A DNA stretch of 33,349 bases from Clostridia bacterium (GTDB taxonomy: Bacteria > Bacillota > Clostridia > Lachnospirales > Lachnospiraceae). The notes under the pieces were generated by a model. It saw only the letters and a list, made by a program, of their open reading frames with translations, was not told where the DNA came from and searched no databases. Below are positions 22,377 through 31,564 of this stretch, piece by piece. Within the stretch, counting starts at the first letter, position 1. Each line of letters begins with the position of its first letter. A program made the position numbers and the translations under genes. The stretch lies in assembly GCA_009929525.1 (NCBI GenBank), contig SAAH01000040.1:1-33349 (forward strand), written 5' to 3'.

Positions 22377-24941
22377 ATGAAAGTAAGACGAAGTCTATTA
22401 TTTGGACTAGGGGTTATGCTTACACTGAGCATGAGTGTTCCAGCAGCAGCGGCTCCAAACGAGCAGGTGAATGTAAACAGTTTGGAAGCATCAGCAGATG
22501 CGGGTTCATTAGAAGATGAACAAGACGGCGGGCTTAAACAGGCTCGTGCAGGTGAAAATGACATTATAGAAGGCACAAAAGTAGACTGGGAGAAGGACAC
22601 CAGTACAGATCCTGTAAAGTGGAAGATAAAAGTGGATGATAATGCTGTAACAGGTACTCATCTTGTGAAAGTAGGGGAAGATATCTGGTACGTATCAGAA
22701 GATTATGTGGTGACAGGATTCCAGAACATCACAGCTGAGAAAGCAGGAACTCTTCTCAATGATGCAGGCAGTTATTTCTTTAGCGAAGAGGGAAATCCAG
22801 AAGAAGGTGATGAGGATTATGGCAAGCTTCTGAAAGAGCAGTGGGCTCAGGATGCTTCAGGTAATTGGAAATGGCTTTCAGCATCTGGAAAAGTTGACAA
22901 TACTGGTAAAACAGGCTGGCAGCAGATTGAGGACAAATGGTTTTCTCTTGATGCAGATGGAAAGCCAGCAGCAGATAAGACAGGATGGCAGGAAACGGCA
23001 ACAGCTACCTGGTATAATCTGAAAGCTGACGGCACAGTTGATACTACTCAGAATGGTATCCAGAAGCTTAGTGATGGAAGATACATTTTGGCAGCAAGCG
23101 GGAAAGCAGCGATAGCTACAGGATGGCAGGAAGTGGCTTCAGGAACCTGGTATAATCTGAAAGCAGACGGTACTCGTGATACCACTCAGGTAGGGTTAAA
23201 ACAGATCAATGGATCCAACTATTATCTAAATAACGACGGGGTGATCCAGACAGGATTCCAGACTATCGATGGAAAACAGTATTATTTCAATAAAGATGGA
23301 AAACGTCTTGAGAAAGCCGGATGGAATGCAATTGATGGAAAACCATATTATTTTAATGCAGCTTTTGAGGTGACAACTCAGAATGCTACAGGATGGCAGA
23401 CTATTGATGGACAGAGATACTACTTTGAAAATGGCAAGATGGCTACAGGCTGGAAAAAACTCAGTGGAAAATGGTACTATCTGGATCCGGCAAATGGTGC
23501 AGCAAAGACAGGTCTTTACACAGTTGCAGGCGCTAAGTATTATTCTGATAAAAACGGCGCAATGTACGACGGCGGATGGAATCTGATCAGCGGTACCTGG
23601 TACTATATGCAGAATAGTGGTGCTGTTTCTACAGGATGGCTTCAAAATGGCGGCAAATGGTATTGGCTCGGTAATGACGGAGCAATGCGTACAGGCTGGT
23701 ATGATGTTGCAGGAAAGAGATATTTTTCAGATGCAAGCGGAGCTATGAAAACAGGCTGGCAGCTTACAGGAGGAAAATGGTACTATCTTACAGGAAGCGG
23801 AGCAATGGCAACAGGCTGGGCTAAAGTAGGAGGTACATGGTACTTCTTAAACAACGATGGCAGCATGGCAACAGGATGGCTGAAGAATGGCGGAGCTTAT
23901 TACTACCTGAATGGCAGTGGAGCGATGGCAACGCGTTGGATGAAAATCGGCAATTATTGGTATTACTTCAATAACAGTGGAGCACTTCAGACAAAATGGT
24001 ATCAGGATTATGGTACATGGTATTATTCAGACAGCAACGGACATATGTTGACTGGATGGCAACAGATCAATGGAACATGGTACTACCTTGGAAGCAGCGG
24101 AGCAATGGCTGCAAACAAATGGGTTGACGGATACTATTATGTCAATGGAAGCGGTGCCATGGTGACGAATACATGGGTTGGTCAGTATTATGTTGGCAAA
24201 GATGGCCGTTGGATACCAGGATATAATCCTGTAACAGCTGGCGGTAAATGGGTTCAGGAAGGCGGCAACTGGTATTATCAGACTGCTGACGGGGCTCGCC
24301 TGACGAACAGATGGCAGAAAATCAATGAAAACTGGTTCTGGTTTGACACCAAGGGTGTTATGGCTACAGGCTGGAAGTACATAGGCGGATTGAAATATTA
24401 CTTCAATGCCAGCGGACATATGGTACAGGATCTTGATAGTGTGATCGGACGTCAGTCTTCTTACTACATTACAGTTAATCGTGCTAAAAACCAGGTAATG
24501 GTATACGCAAAAGATTCATCAGGCAAATATGTGATCCCATGCAAGACATTTACCTGCTCTGTAGGATTAAATGGTGCAACACCAACGGGTACTTATAATA
24601 CACTTATAAAATATCCAGTGAAGGAACTTATGGGACCTTCATGGGGCAAGTGGGCAACACGTATCGTAGGAGGAGTATTATTCCACTCTGTAGCATGCGG
24701 AAACCCAGATCCGACATATTCCCTTCCAGCAGGAGAATATAACAAGCTAGGACAGGCAGCATCACATGGATGTATCCGTCTGAATGTAAGAGATGCAAAA
24801 TGGATCTATGATAACTGTGCTGTAGGAACAACTGTAAGAATCGGTGATAACGAAATTGCAACACCATTCGAAAAACCGGCAACGATCAAGATTCCACTTA
24901 CTCAGAACTGGGATCCTACTGATCCGGCAGTTAAAAGATAA
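22377..24941 (+). CDS. Secreted choline-binding-repeat L,D-transpeptidase 2
   Basis: This 854-residue paralogue of the preceding gene has the same layout: signal peptide (MKVRRSLLFGLGVMLTLSMS, VPAAAA), variable acidic linker, about 24 cell-wall-binding repeats by my count, and a C-terminal YkuD domain with SHGCIRLN and Cys799. Compared with paralogue 1 it has three extra repeat units just before the shared ANxWVxGYYY unit, and a different linker. The end PATIKIPLTQNWDPTDPAV matches paralogue 1. I prefer the second of two adjacent ATGs (22377), because GAGGAGG ends at 22371 and the result then aligns with the paralogue. It has its own promoter and terminator. It probably binds choline-bearing polymer and crosslinks peptidoglycan or anchors proteins outside the membrane. 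Confidence 0.93.
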   Translation: MKVRRSLLFGLGVMLTLSMSVPAAAAPNEQVNVNSLEASADAGSLEDEQDGGLKQARAGENDIIEGTKVDWEKDTSTDPVKWKIKVDDNAVTGTHLVKVGEDIWYVSEDYVVTGFQNITAEKAGTLLNDAGSYFFSEEGNPEEGDEDYGKLLKEQWAQDASGNWKWLSASGKVDNTGKTGWQQIEDKWFSLDADGKPAADKTGWQETATATWYNLKADGTVDTTQNGIQKLSDGRYILAASGKAAIATGWQEVASGTWYNLKADGTRDTTQVGLKQINGSNYYLNNDGVIQTGFQTIDGKQYYFNKDGKRLEKAGWNAIDGKPYYFNAAFEVTTQNATGWQTIDGQRYYFENGKMATGWKKLSGKWYYLDPANGAAKTGLYTVAGAKYYSDKNGAMYDGGWNLISGTWYYMQNSGAVSTGWLQNGGKWYWLGNDGAMRTGWYDVAGKRYFSDASGAMKTGWQLTGGKWYYLTGSGAMATGWAKVGGTWYFLNNDGSMATGWLKNGGAYYYLNGSGAMATRWMKIGNYWYYFNNSGALQTKWYQDYGTWYYSDSNGHMLTGWQQINGTWYYLGSSGAMAANKWVDGYYYVNGSGAMVTNTWVGQYYVGKDGRWIPGYNPVTAGGKWVQEGGNWYYQTADGARLTNRWQKINENWFWFDTKGVMATGWKYIGGLKYYFNASGHMVQDLDSVIGRQSSYYITVNRAKNQVMVYAKDSSGKYVIPCKTFTCSVGLNGATPTGTYNTLIKYPVKELMGPSWGKWATRIVGGVLFHSVACGNPDPTYSLPAGEYNKLGQAASHGCIRLNVRDAKWIYDNCAVGTTVRIGDNEIATPFEKPATIKIPLTQNWDPTDPAVKR

Positions 24942-24995
24942 TGGATTATCAGCATAGAAACTTAAGCTAATTTAGTCAGAATTAAAAAATATAAG

Positions 24996-25042
24996 AAAGA
25001 GCATATATCTTACGGAAACTGTAAGGGTATATGCTCTTTTTA
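24996..25042 (+). terminator. Terminator of L,D-transpeptidase 2
   Basis: AAAGAGCATATA-CTTAC pairs with GTAAG-TATATGCTCTTT across GGAAACT, followed by TTT. The stem is about 17 bp with one mismatch. Confidence 0.9.
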
Positions 25043-25045
25043 TAG

Positions 25046-25074
25046 TTGAAATATAAGTGTATATGTAATAAAAT
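25046..25074 (+). promoter_or_regulatory. Promoter of the DUF6077-like gene
   Basis: TTGAAA (25046-25051), a 17-base spacer and TAAAAT (25069-25074) lie directly after the terminator. Confidence 0.65.
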
Positions 25075-25130
25075 GATTAAATGGCGTGAAAAACATAGAA
25101 AGTAGTTTCAGGGCCGGGAAAGGAAAAAAC

Positions 25131-26189
25131 ATGAATAGTAGTATATTCTCTATATTATTGATACCAGGATTGCTGATCATATTCTTTCTATTTGGATCAA
25201 TATATACGTGTAGGATAAAAGATGGGTTTTCAATGTCATATACATTGTTGCTTGGGTTCTTTATGTATTTTGGATTGTATCAGGTATTTGCATTGCCTAT
25301 GAAAGTACTTTTACAGCCACTTTCAACATTAAGTGTAATGTGGATGATCGCCGTTGTGATCGTATGCATGGTTTCACTTATTATCAATATGAAAAATTGG
25401 ACCAGATATGTTATCAAAAGTGAGATGAAAAGATGGTGGCCGATGGCTTTGATCTTATGTGTGGGGATATTAGCACAGATCATTGTGATAACAAATAATG
25501 TGAGATATGGAAGTTTTGCTGATGCCTCTTATTATATTGCTGACAGTGGACGGTCTGTGGTGACAGATACGATAGAGCAATATGCACAGTATACGGGTGT
25601 CAAAAGGGGAAGATTAGATCCATTATATCTGCTGTTGACATACACCTCACATAATTCGATGCTTTCTTATATATCGGGAATCCATCCACTCATCATTTGG
25701 AGACAGGTGATGGGGGCAGTTGTTATTATTATCAGTAATCTGGCTGTATATAAGATAGGGTTAACAATATTAAAAAAAGAGAAGCTGGCTATACTTGCAT
25801 GGGCATTCTGGTTTCTTGTGCAGTTTTTCACCTATTCAGCATATGCACCAGCAGGATTTTTATTTTACCGGGCGTTCGAAGGAAAGACTATATTGGCGAT
25901 TGTGATCATACCGGTACTTTTGCTGCAGATGGTGAAAAGCATATTTGGAAAGTTTGAAAATCGTGATTTTATTGGATCACTTTTGGTGACGATAGGTTCT
26001 ATACCGTTTACGATGTCATCGATGATGATGGTACCTGTAGTGATAACTATATTTTATCTTCCGGGGATGATCGGATATAAAAGTAAAAGAGCAATATGGC
26101 AGTATGCTTTATTGATGGGCATTTGTCTCATAGAGCTTGTGTGTTATGTGCTGATTTCGAAAGGAATCTTTAATGTACCTGTGAGATAG
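25131..26189 (+). CDS. DUF6077-like polytopic membrane protein, N-terminal part
   Basis: This 352-residue protein has about nine hydrophobic helices. The loop containing RYGSFADASYYIADSG is typical of DUF6077-type membrane proteins of Clostridia, which usually have some 600 residues or more and lie in cell-surface polysaccharide loci; no reaction is established. It ends at TAG 26187 right after a membrane helix, and the following ORF in another frame supplies what looks like the C-terminal half. The pair may be a frameshifted gene or a natural split. ATG 25131 follows AAAGGA; the in-frame GTG at 25086 is less likely. Confidence 0.7.
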   Translation: MNSSIFSILLIPGLLIIFFLFGSIYTCRIKDGFSMSYTLLLGFFMYFGLYQVFALPMKVLLQPLSTLSVMWMIAVVIVCMVSLIINMKNWTRYVIKSEMKRWWPMALILCVGILAQIIVITNNVRYGSFADASYYIADSGRSVVTDTIEQYAQYTGVKRGRLDPLYLLLTYTSHNSMLSYISGIHPLIIWRQVMGAVVIIISNLAVYKIGLTILKKEKLAILAWAFWFLVQFFTYSAYAPAGFLFYRAFEGKTILAIVIIPVLLLQMVKSIFGKFENRDFIGSLLVTIGSIPFTMSSMMMVPVVITIFYLPGMIGYKSKRAIWQYALLMGICLIELVCYVLISKGIFNVPVR

Positions 26190-26200
26190 AGGAGAAGAAA

Positions 26201-27049
26201 ATGACAGGAATAACAGCAGACGGATATAATTTGGATTTTATATTGCAAAATCTTCAGGAATTCATGGGAGCAGGCATGCTGTGGTATGTGTTTCCGGTTT
26301 TGATGATACTGGTTTTGTTTGCAAAAAGGAAAGAGTATAGGATCATAGGGATTTATCCATATCTGATTTTTACAGTCACAGTGTGCAATCCATATCTGAT
26401 CACGTTGGCGGGCAAGGTGATAGGCCTTTCAGATAGGTATTATCGTTTCTTTTGGATTCTTCCATGTGGGATCATGATTGGAATCATCTGTGCAATGGCA
26501 GTTGATAAAGTGAAATGGAAAGCAGCAAAAATATTGATAGGTGTTGCTGTTGCAGCAATTGTTGTGGTGCTGGGAGAACCCGTGTATTTTTCGGCGGAAT
26601 CACCAGGATATAAATGGAAAGATAACAGTTATTATACACCGGATTACATTATCAATGTTTCGGAGGAATTTCATAAAGATGGTATAGAGCATCCAACAGT
26701 TGTGTATTCGGATTCGATGGTATATGAAATGTGCCAGTATGACTTTGATATCATATCGATCTTTACGCGAGATGAGATTCCGCGTATCTATCCGACTTCG
26801 GCGGATGTTTTGACACAGGCAGTAGAAAATAATGATTATACAATGATAGTGAAATATATGTACCTCTTATCATCAGAAGGCTGGGTGACTCCGGAAAAAT
26901 TCGCAGAAGCATTGCAGGAAACAGGGACGGATTATATCGTATTATCGGAGGAACAGTCGGGTATCCTGGAATTTTATGAGGAGAGTGGATGTGTAATATC
27001 CGGCAATACAGATGGGTATTATATCCTTAGGACGGCAACGGCAGGATAG
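26201..27049 (+). CDS. DUF6077-like membrane protein, C-terminal part
   Basis: This 282-residue product has about four hydrophobic helices (residues 25-120), including YRFFWILPCGIMIGIICAMA, then an extracytoplasmic domain of about 150 residues (YTPDYIINVSEEFHKDG through DYIVLSEEQSG to the end). That is how the second half of DUF6077-type proteins looks. It starts 11 bases after the preceding stop with its own GGAG (26191-26194), in a different frame, so it can be translated independently. Together the two ORFs would total about 634 residues, near the normal length for one protein. Its function is unknown; a surface-glycan role is inferred from the neighbours. Confidence 0.65.
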   Translation: MTGITADGYNLDFILQNLQEFMGAGMLWYVFPVLMILVLFAKRKEYRIIGIYPYLIFTVTVCNPYLITLAGKVIGLSDRYYRFFWILPCGIMIGIICAMAVDKVKWKAAKILIGVAVAAIVVVLGEPVYFSAESPGYKWKDNSYYTPDYIINVSEEFHKDGIEHPTVVYSDSMVYEMCQYDFDIISIFTRDEIPRIYPTSADVLTQAVENNDYTMIVKYMYLLSSEGWVTPEKFAEALQETGTDYIVLSEEQSGILEFYEESGCVISGNTDGYYILRTATAG

Positions 27050-27093
27050 TTGAGGCAAAAAGTGACAGAAAGAGTGACAGTTTTGTGAGCTCG

Positions 27094-27122
27094 TTGAAAT
27101 ATATGACAGAATGTGATATAAT
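27094..27122 (+). promoter_or_regulatory. Strong promoter of the polysaccharide operon
   Basis: TTGAAA (27094-27099), a 17-base spacer and a perfect TATAAT (27117-27122), preceded by TG one base upstream, lie about 45 bases before the dehydratase start. Confidence 0.8.
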
Positions 27123-27168
27123 TTTTAAGATAATGTTAAAAAACAGATAGAAATCATTGGAGAACAGA

Positions 27169-29043
27169 ATGTTTCAGAAGATAAAGAATCCGAAGAAAAG
27201 AATAAGAGTCTCATTATTGATTATATATGATATATTGGTCATTCTCATAGCAGAATACATGGCATTACTGATACGCTATGAGTTTCACCCAGAAAGAATA
27301 AAGGGATGGTATCTGGATTCCCTTGTTCATTATAGCCCGATTAATATTGTGGTTACGATTCTGGTATTTGCCATGTTTACTTTATATGACAGCCTTTGGA
27401 GATATGCCAGTGTGACGGAATTATTGAATCTAACACTGGCATGTCTTTTATCATCAGGTCTCCAGCTTATAGGAACCTATATGATGGAGTATCGGATGCC
27501 AAGATCATATTATATACTTTATTTTCTACTGATCTTACCGATGATGATGGCGGGAAGGTTTTCTTATCGACTTCTGAGGATTTTGAAACAAAGGCTTCAT
27601 CTTACAGGTCTTGAAGAACCGGTACTGACTATGGTGATAGGTGCAGGGGACGCAGGACTTGCGATTATTAAAGAAATGCAGACGAGTTATCATCTGAACA
27701 GCAGAGTGGTATGTGTGATAGATGACAGTATAATGAAAAAAGGCAGCCGCATCATGGGTGTTCCCATTGTAGGCGGAAGAGATCATATCATCTTGGCTGT
27801 GAAACAATATAAGGTACAGGAGATCATCCTGGCGATTCCGACGCTTTCAAGAGAAGAAAGAAAGAAGATATTAAATATCTGCAAGGAAACAGGATGTAAG
27901 CTTCGAACACTTCCGGGAATGTATCAGTTGATCAACGAGGAAGTGAGCATCGCCAAGCTTCGGGAAGTTCATATTGATGATCTTCTGGGAAGAGATCCAA
28001 TAGAGTCCAATGTAGAATCTGTAATGGGATATGTAAAAGACAAAACAGTCCTTGTTACGGGAGGCGGCGGATCGATAGGCAGTGAGTTGTGCAGACAGAT
28101 AGCAAACCATGATCCTAAAGAATTGATCATCATGGAAATCTATGAGAATTCTGCATATGACATCCAACAGGAACTAAAAGCAAGATTCCCTGAGATGAAA
28201 TTGACAGTTTTGATCGGGTCTGTGAGGAATACTCATCGTGTCCAGCAGATATTCAGAGACTACAAACCAGATCTGGTATATCATGCAGCAGCGCATAAGC
28301 ATGTACCGCTGATGGAAGACAGCCCGAATGAAGCAATAAAGAATAATGTATTTGGCACTTTGAATGTGGCACAGGCTGCATCTGTATATGGAAGCAAAAA
28401 GTTTATACTGATATCTACGGACAAAGCGGTGAATCCTACGAATATCATGGGTGCATCAAAGCGGCTGTGTGAGATGATCATACAGGGAATGGACAAGAAT
28501 AGTAAGACAGAATTTGTTGCAGTCCGATTTGGCAATGTGCTTGGAAGTAACGGAAGTGTAATACCGTTATTTGAAAAGCAGATCATGGCAGGCGGACCTG
28601 TGACAGTGACAGATAAAAATATAATCCGTTATTTTATGACGATACCGGAAGCTGTTTCACTTGTTTTACAGGCAGGAGCATTCGCCAGGGGCGGAGAGAT
28701 CTTTGTGCTGGATATGGGAGAACCGGTCAGAATCGATGATCTGGCACGTAATCTGATCAAGCTATCAGGATATAAACCGGATGAAGATATAAAGATCATA
28801 TATACAGGCCTTAGGCCTGGGGAAAAACTTTATGAAGAGCTGCTTATGAGTGAAGAAGGATTGATGAAGACGGAACATGAGCGGATTTTTATTGGGAAAC
28901 CATTAGATTTTGACACAGATGAGTTTTGGAAAGAATTGCAGATACTAAAAGTAGAGGCATATGAGGATGGAACGGAGATAAGATCACGGGTGAGCAAGAT
29001 GGTGCCTACGTATCATATTATGCCCAAAGAAAGTAGTATATAA
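27169..29043 (+). CDS. CapD/PglF-type nucleotide-sugar 4,6-dehydratase, membrane-bound
   Basis: This 624-residue inner-membrane enzyme acts on UDP-N-acetylhexosamines, probably as a UDP-GlcNAc 4,6-dehydratase. It has four N-terminal membrane helices (about residues 10-140), a CoA-binding-like Rossmann domain (VIGAGDAGLAIIKEM, about 155-265) and the catalytic SDR domain from about 285: VLVTGGGGSIGSEL, HAAAHKHVPLMED and TDKAVNPTNIMGASKR. Met replaces the classical Tyr of the YxxxK motif, as usual in CapD/PglF/FlaA1 long forms. The start is ATG 27169 behind GGAGAA; the in-frame TTG at 27157 is part of that site. It is the first gene of the operon and ends one base into the next possible start. 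It supplies a modified amino sugar for the glycan (inference). Confidence 0.92.
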   Translation: MFQKIKNPKKRIRVSLLIIYDILVILIAEYMALLIRYEFHPERIKGWYLDSLVHYSPINIVVTILVFAMFTLYDSLWRYASVTELLNLTLACLLSSGLQLIGTYMMEYRMPRSYYILYFLLILPMMMAGRFSYRLLRILKQRLHLTGLEEPVLTMVIGAGDAGLAIIKEMQTSYHLNSRVVCVIDDSIMKKGSRIMGVPIVGGRDHIILAVKQYKVQEIILAIPTLSREERKKILNICKETGCKLRTLPGMYQLINEEVSIAKLREVHIDDLLGRDPIESNVESVMGYVKDKTVLVTGGGGSIGSELCRQIANHDPKELIIMEIYENSAYDIQQELKARFPEMKLTVLIGSVRNTHRVQQIFRDYKPDLVYHAAAHKHVPLMEDSPNEAIKNNVFGTLNVAQAASVYGSKKFILISTDKAVNPTNIMGASKRLCEMIIQGMDKNSKTEFVAVRFGNVLGSNGSVIPLFEKQIMAGGPVTVTDKNIIRYFMTIPEAVSLVLQAGAFARGGEIFVLDMGEPVRIDDLARNLIKLSGYKPDEDIKIIYTGLRPGEKLYEELLMSEEGLMKTEHERIFIGKPLDFDTDEFWKELQILKVEAYEDGTEIRSRVSKMVPTYHIMPKESSI

Positions 29044-29069
29044 TGATAAAAAGATTGCCAGGAGGCCAT

Positions 29070-30458
29070 ATGCAAAAGAAAGATTTGGATCAATACAAGA
29101 GAATGATGAGAATGGTGACGATTATTCTGATTTTAGCATTAGAAGCAGTCATATTTCATGTGGTATGGATGCAATATTACAGTGCACGAATTTATATTGT
29201 ACCATTCTTTAGAAAAGGTGATTATTATGTAACGGGACTTTATCTTATTTTTATGCTGCTTTTCCTGTATATCTATGGTGGGTTAAAGATAGGATATATG
29301 AAAAAGAAAAATACAATATATTCGCAGGCTCTTTCAGGAATTTGTGCGAATGTGTTGATATATCTTGTTATTGTGCTTTTGTATCGACATATTGCACCAA
29401 TCACCCCATTAATTATCATGACGGTAATTCAGGTAATCATGACAGCTGTGATATCAGTTTGTTTTGAAGCCCTTTATAACAGATGTTTTCCTCCAAGGAG
29501 AATGTTGCTGATTTATGATACACCGGAGACAGAGCAGTTATTTCCTAAATTGCAATCGCGGAAAGATAAATTTTTCATTGCTGCTGCGTGTAGTATGTCA
29601 GAAGGAATGGAAGTGATAATGAAAAAAATACCGGAATATGAGGGTGTTGTTATCAGTGATGTTCATTCTGCAGAACGAAATCAGTTATTGAAATATTGTT
29701 ATCAACTGTCTATCAGAGTGTATGTAACACCAAAGATATCTGATGTAATATTAAGAAGTTCAGAGATGCTTCATCTTTTTGATACACCGCTTCTTCTTGC
29801 TAGAAATTATGGCTTGACTTTTGAACAGAAGCTTGTGAAAAGATTGTTGGATTTAGTTGTGTCAGTAATAATGACGATTGTGGCATCACCTTTTATGCTG
29901 ATATCGGCCATTGCTATTAAATTATATGATGGTGGTCCGGTTTTATTTAAACAAAAAAGATATACGATAGACAGAAAAGAATTCTATGTGTACAAGTTTA
30001 GAAGTATGATCGTTGATGCGGAAAAGGATGGCGTTGCCCGTCTGGCATCGAAGAATGATTCTCGTATCACACCTGTTGGAGAAATACTGAGAAAAACCAG
30101 ATTGGATGAGCTCCCACAATTATTTAATATATTAAAGGGAGATATGAGCTTAGTAGGACCAAGACCGGAACGACCGGAGATAGCGGTAGAATATGAGAAA
30201 GAAATCCCAGAATTTGCTTTCAGACTGAAGGTAAAGGCGGGACTTACGGGATATGCACAGGTGTATGGAAAGTATAATACGACGGCCTATGATAAATTAA
30301 AGCTGGATCTTATGTATATTGAGAACTATTCACTGATTTCAGACTTGAAACTGCTGATCGTGACATTTAAGATTATGTTTATGAAAGAAAGTACAGAGGG
30401 TGTGGAGGCAGATCAGGTTCTTGCTGTCACAAACCTGAAAAAAGAGGAAAAGAAATGA
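29070..30458 (+). CDS. Polyprenyl-phosphate sugar-1-phosphate transferase (initiating transferase)
   Basis: This 462-residue membrane enzyme of the WbaP/WcaJ-like polyprenyl glycosylphosphotransferase type moves a sugar-1-phosphate onto undecaprenyl phosphate to start the repeat unit. Four to five N-terminal helices (about residues 10-150) precede a Rossmann-like region. The bacterial sugar transferase domain (about 265-455) has KRLLDLVVSVIMTIVASPF, GGPVLFKQKR, YKFRSM, LRKTRLDELPQLFNILKGDM, SLVGPRPERPE and KAGLTGYAQVYGKYNT. I chose ATG 29070, behind AGGAGG (29060-29065), over ATG 29043, which lacks a ribosome site. Its ATGA overlaps the next gene. The sugar is probably the product of the upstream dehydratase (inference). 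Confidence 0.92.
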   Translation: MQKKDLDQYKRMMRMVTIILILALEAVIFHVVWMQYYSARIYIVPFFRKGDYYVTGLYLIFMLLFLYIYGGLKIGYMKKKNTIYSQALSGICANVLIYLVIVLLYRHIAPITPLIIMTVIQVIMTAVISVCFEALYNRCFPPRRMLLIYDTPETEQLFPKLQSRKDKFFIAAACSMSEGMEVIMKKIPEYEGVVISDVHSAERNQLLKYCYQLSIRVYVTPKISDVILRSSEMLHLFDTPLLLARNYGLTFEQKLVKRLLDLVVSVIMTIVASPFMLISAIAIKLYDGGPVLFKQKRYTIDRKEFYVYKFRSMIVDAEKDGVARLASKNDSRITPVGEILRKTRLDELPQLFNILKGDMSLVGPRPERPEIAVEYEKEIPEFAFRLKVKAGLTGYAQVYGKYNTTAYDKLKLDLMYIENYSLISDLKLLIVTFKIMFMKESTEGVEADQVLAVTNLKKEEKK

Positions 30459-31555
30459 AAAAATATGATTATGTGATAGTGGGAAGCGGACTTTTTGCTG
30501 CAACATTTGCAAATCTTGCGATGAAAAAAGGAAAAAAATGTTTGGTTGTAGAAAAGAGGCAGGAGATAGGCGGCAATCTGTATTGCGAAGATATTGAGGG
30601 GATTCATGTACACAAATATGGTGCACATATTTTTCATACCAGTGATCGAGAAGTATGGGATTACGTGAATTCTATTGTGGAGTTTAATCGATATACGAAT
30701 TCGCCAATAGCAAATTATCATGGAGAAATATACAATCTACCTTTTAATATGAATACTTTTAGCAAAATGTGGGGGATAAGAACCCCAAAAGAGGCAAAAA
30801 ACATCATCGAATCCCAAAAATCAGCAGTAAAAGGGGAACCTGTGAATCTTGAAGAACAGGCCATTTCTCTGGTAGGGACGGATATTTATCAGAAATTAAT
30901 TAAGGGATATACAGAAAAACAGTGGGGAAGAGACTGTAAAGAACTTCCAGCATTTATTATTAAGCGTTTGCCGGTCCGCTATACTTATGATAATAATTAT
31001 TTTAATGATCTGTATCAGGGAATTCCGATTGGTGGATATAATGTTTTGATAGAGAAATTGTTTGCTGGATGTGACATGGAAATTGGTGTGGACTATAACG
31101 AGAATCGCAAGAAATATGAGTCTTTAGGCGGAAAAATCCTGTATACAGGAACGCTGGATTCATACTATGGTTTTCAGTATGGAAAGCTGGAGTATAGAAG
31201 CCTTCGCTTTGAATCGGAGGTATTAGAAGAAAAGAATCATCAGGGAGTTGCGGTAGTGAATTATACAGATAGAGAGACACCGTATACCAGAATGATCGAA
31301 CATAAACATTTTGAATATGGGACACAGGATAAAACAGTTGTTACAAAAGAATATCCTGCAGAATGGGAAGAAGGTATGGAACCTTATTATCCTGTAAATG
31401 ATAAGAAGAACCAAGAGTTGTTTGAAAAGTATAAAAAGTTGGCTGACAATGAGAAGAATGTAATGTTTGGTGGCAGACTTGCTGAGTATAAGTATTATGA
31501 TATGGATAAAGTTATAGCATCTGCATTTCGATTAGCTGAAAAAGAATTAGTTTAG
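30455..31555 (+). CDS. glf: UDP-galactopyranose mutase
   Basis: This 366-residue flavoenzyme interconverts UDP-galactopyranose and UDP-galactofuranose. The N-terminal FAD-binding motif is YVIVGSGLFAATFANLA (GxGxxxA variant). It is followed by VVEKRQEIGGNLY, KYGAHIFHTSDREVW, LPFNMNTFSKMWG, GYTEKQWGRDCKELP, and the C-terminal FAD motif GRLAEYKYYDMDKVIASA. Length is normal. Start overlaps the preceding stop as ATGA. It implies that the glycan made by this locus contains galactofuranose. Confidence 0.97.
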   Translation: MKKYDYVIVGSGLFAATFANLAMKKGKKCLVVEKRQEIGGNLYCEDIEGIHVHKYGAHIFHTSDREVWDYVNSIVEFNRYTNSPIANYHGEIYNLPFNMNTFSKMWGIRTPKEAKNIIESQKSAVKGEPVNLEEQAISLVGTDIYQKLIKGYTEKQWGRDCKELPAFIIKRLPVRYTYDNNYFNDLYQGIPIGGYNVLIEKLFAGCDMEIGVDYNENRKKYESLGGKILYTGTLDSYYGFQYGKLEYRSLRFESEVLEEKNHQGVAVVNYTDRETPYTRMIEHKHFEYGTQDKTVVTKEYPAEWEEGMEPYYPVNDKKNQELFEKYKKLADNEKNVMFGGRLAEYKYYDMDKVIASAFRLAEKELV

Positions 31556-31564
31556 GAGAGATTT

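Noticed and set aside
20321-24882. Minus-strand ORFs inside the choline-binding repeat genes
   Set aside because: The periodic GW/YY repeats keep the opposite frames open; the products are Cys/Ser/Ile-rich shadows.
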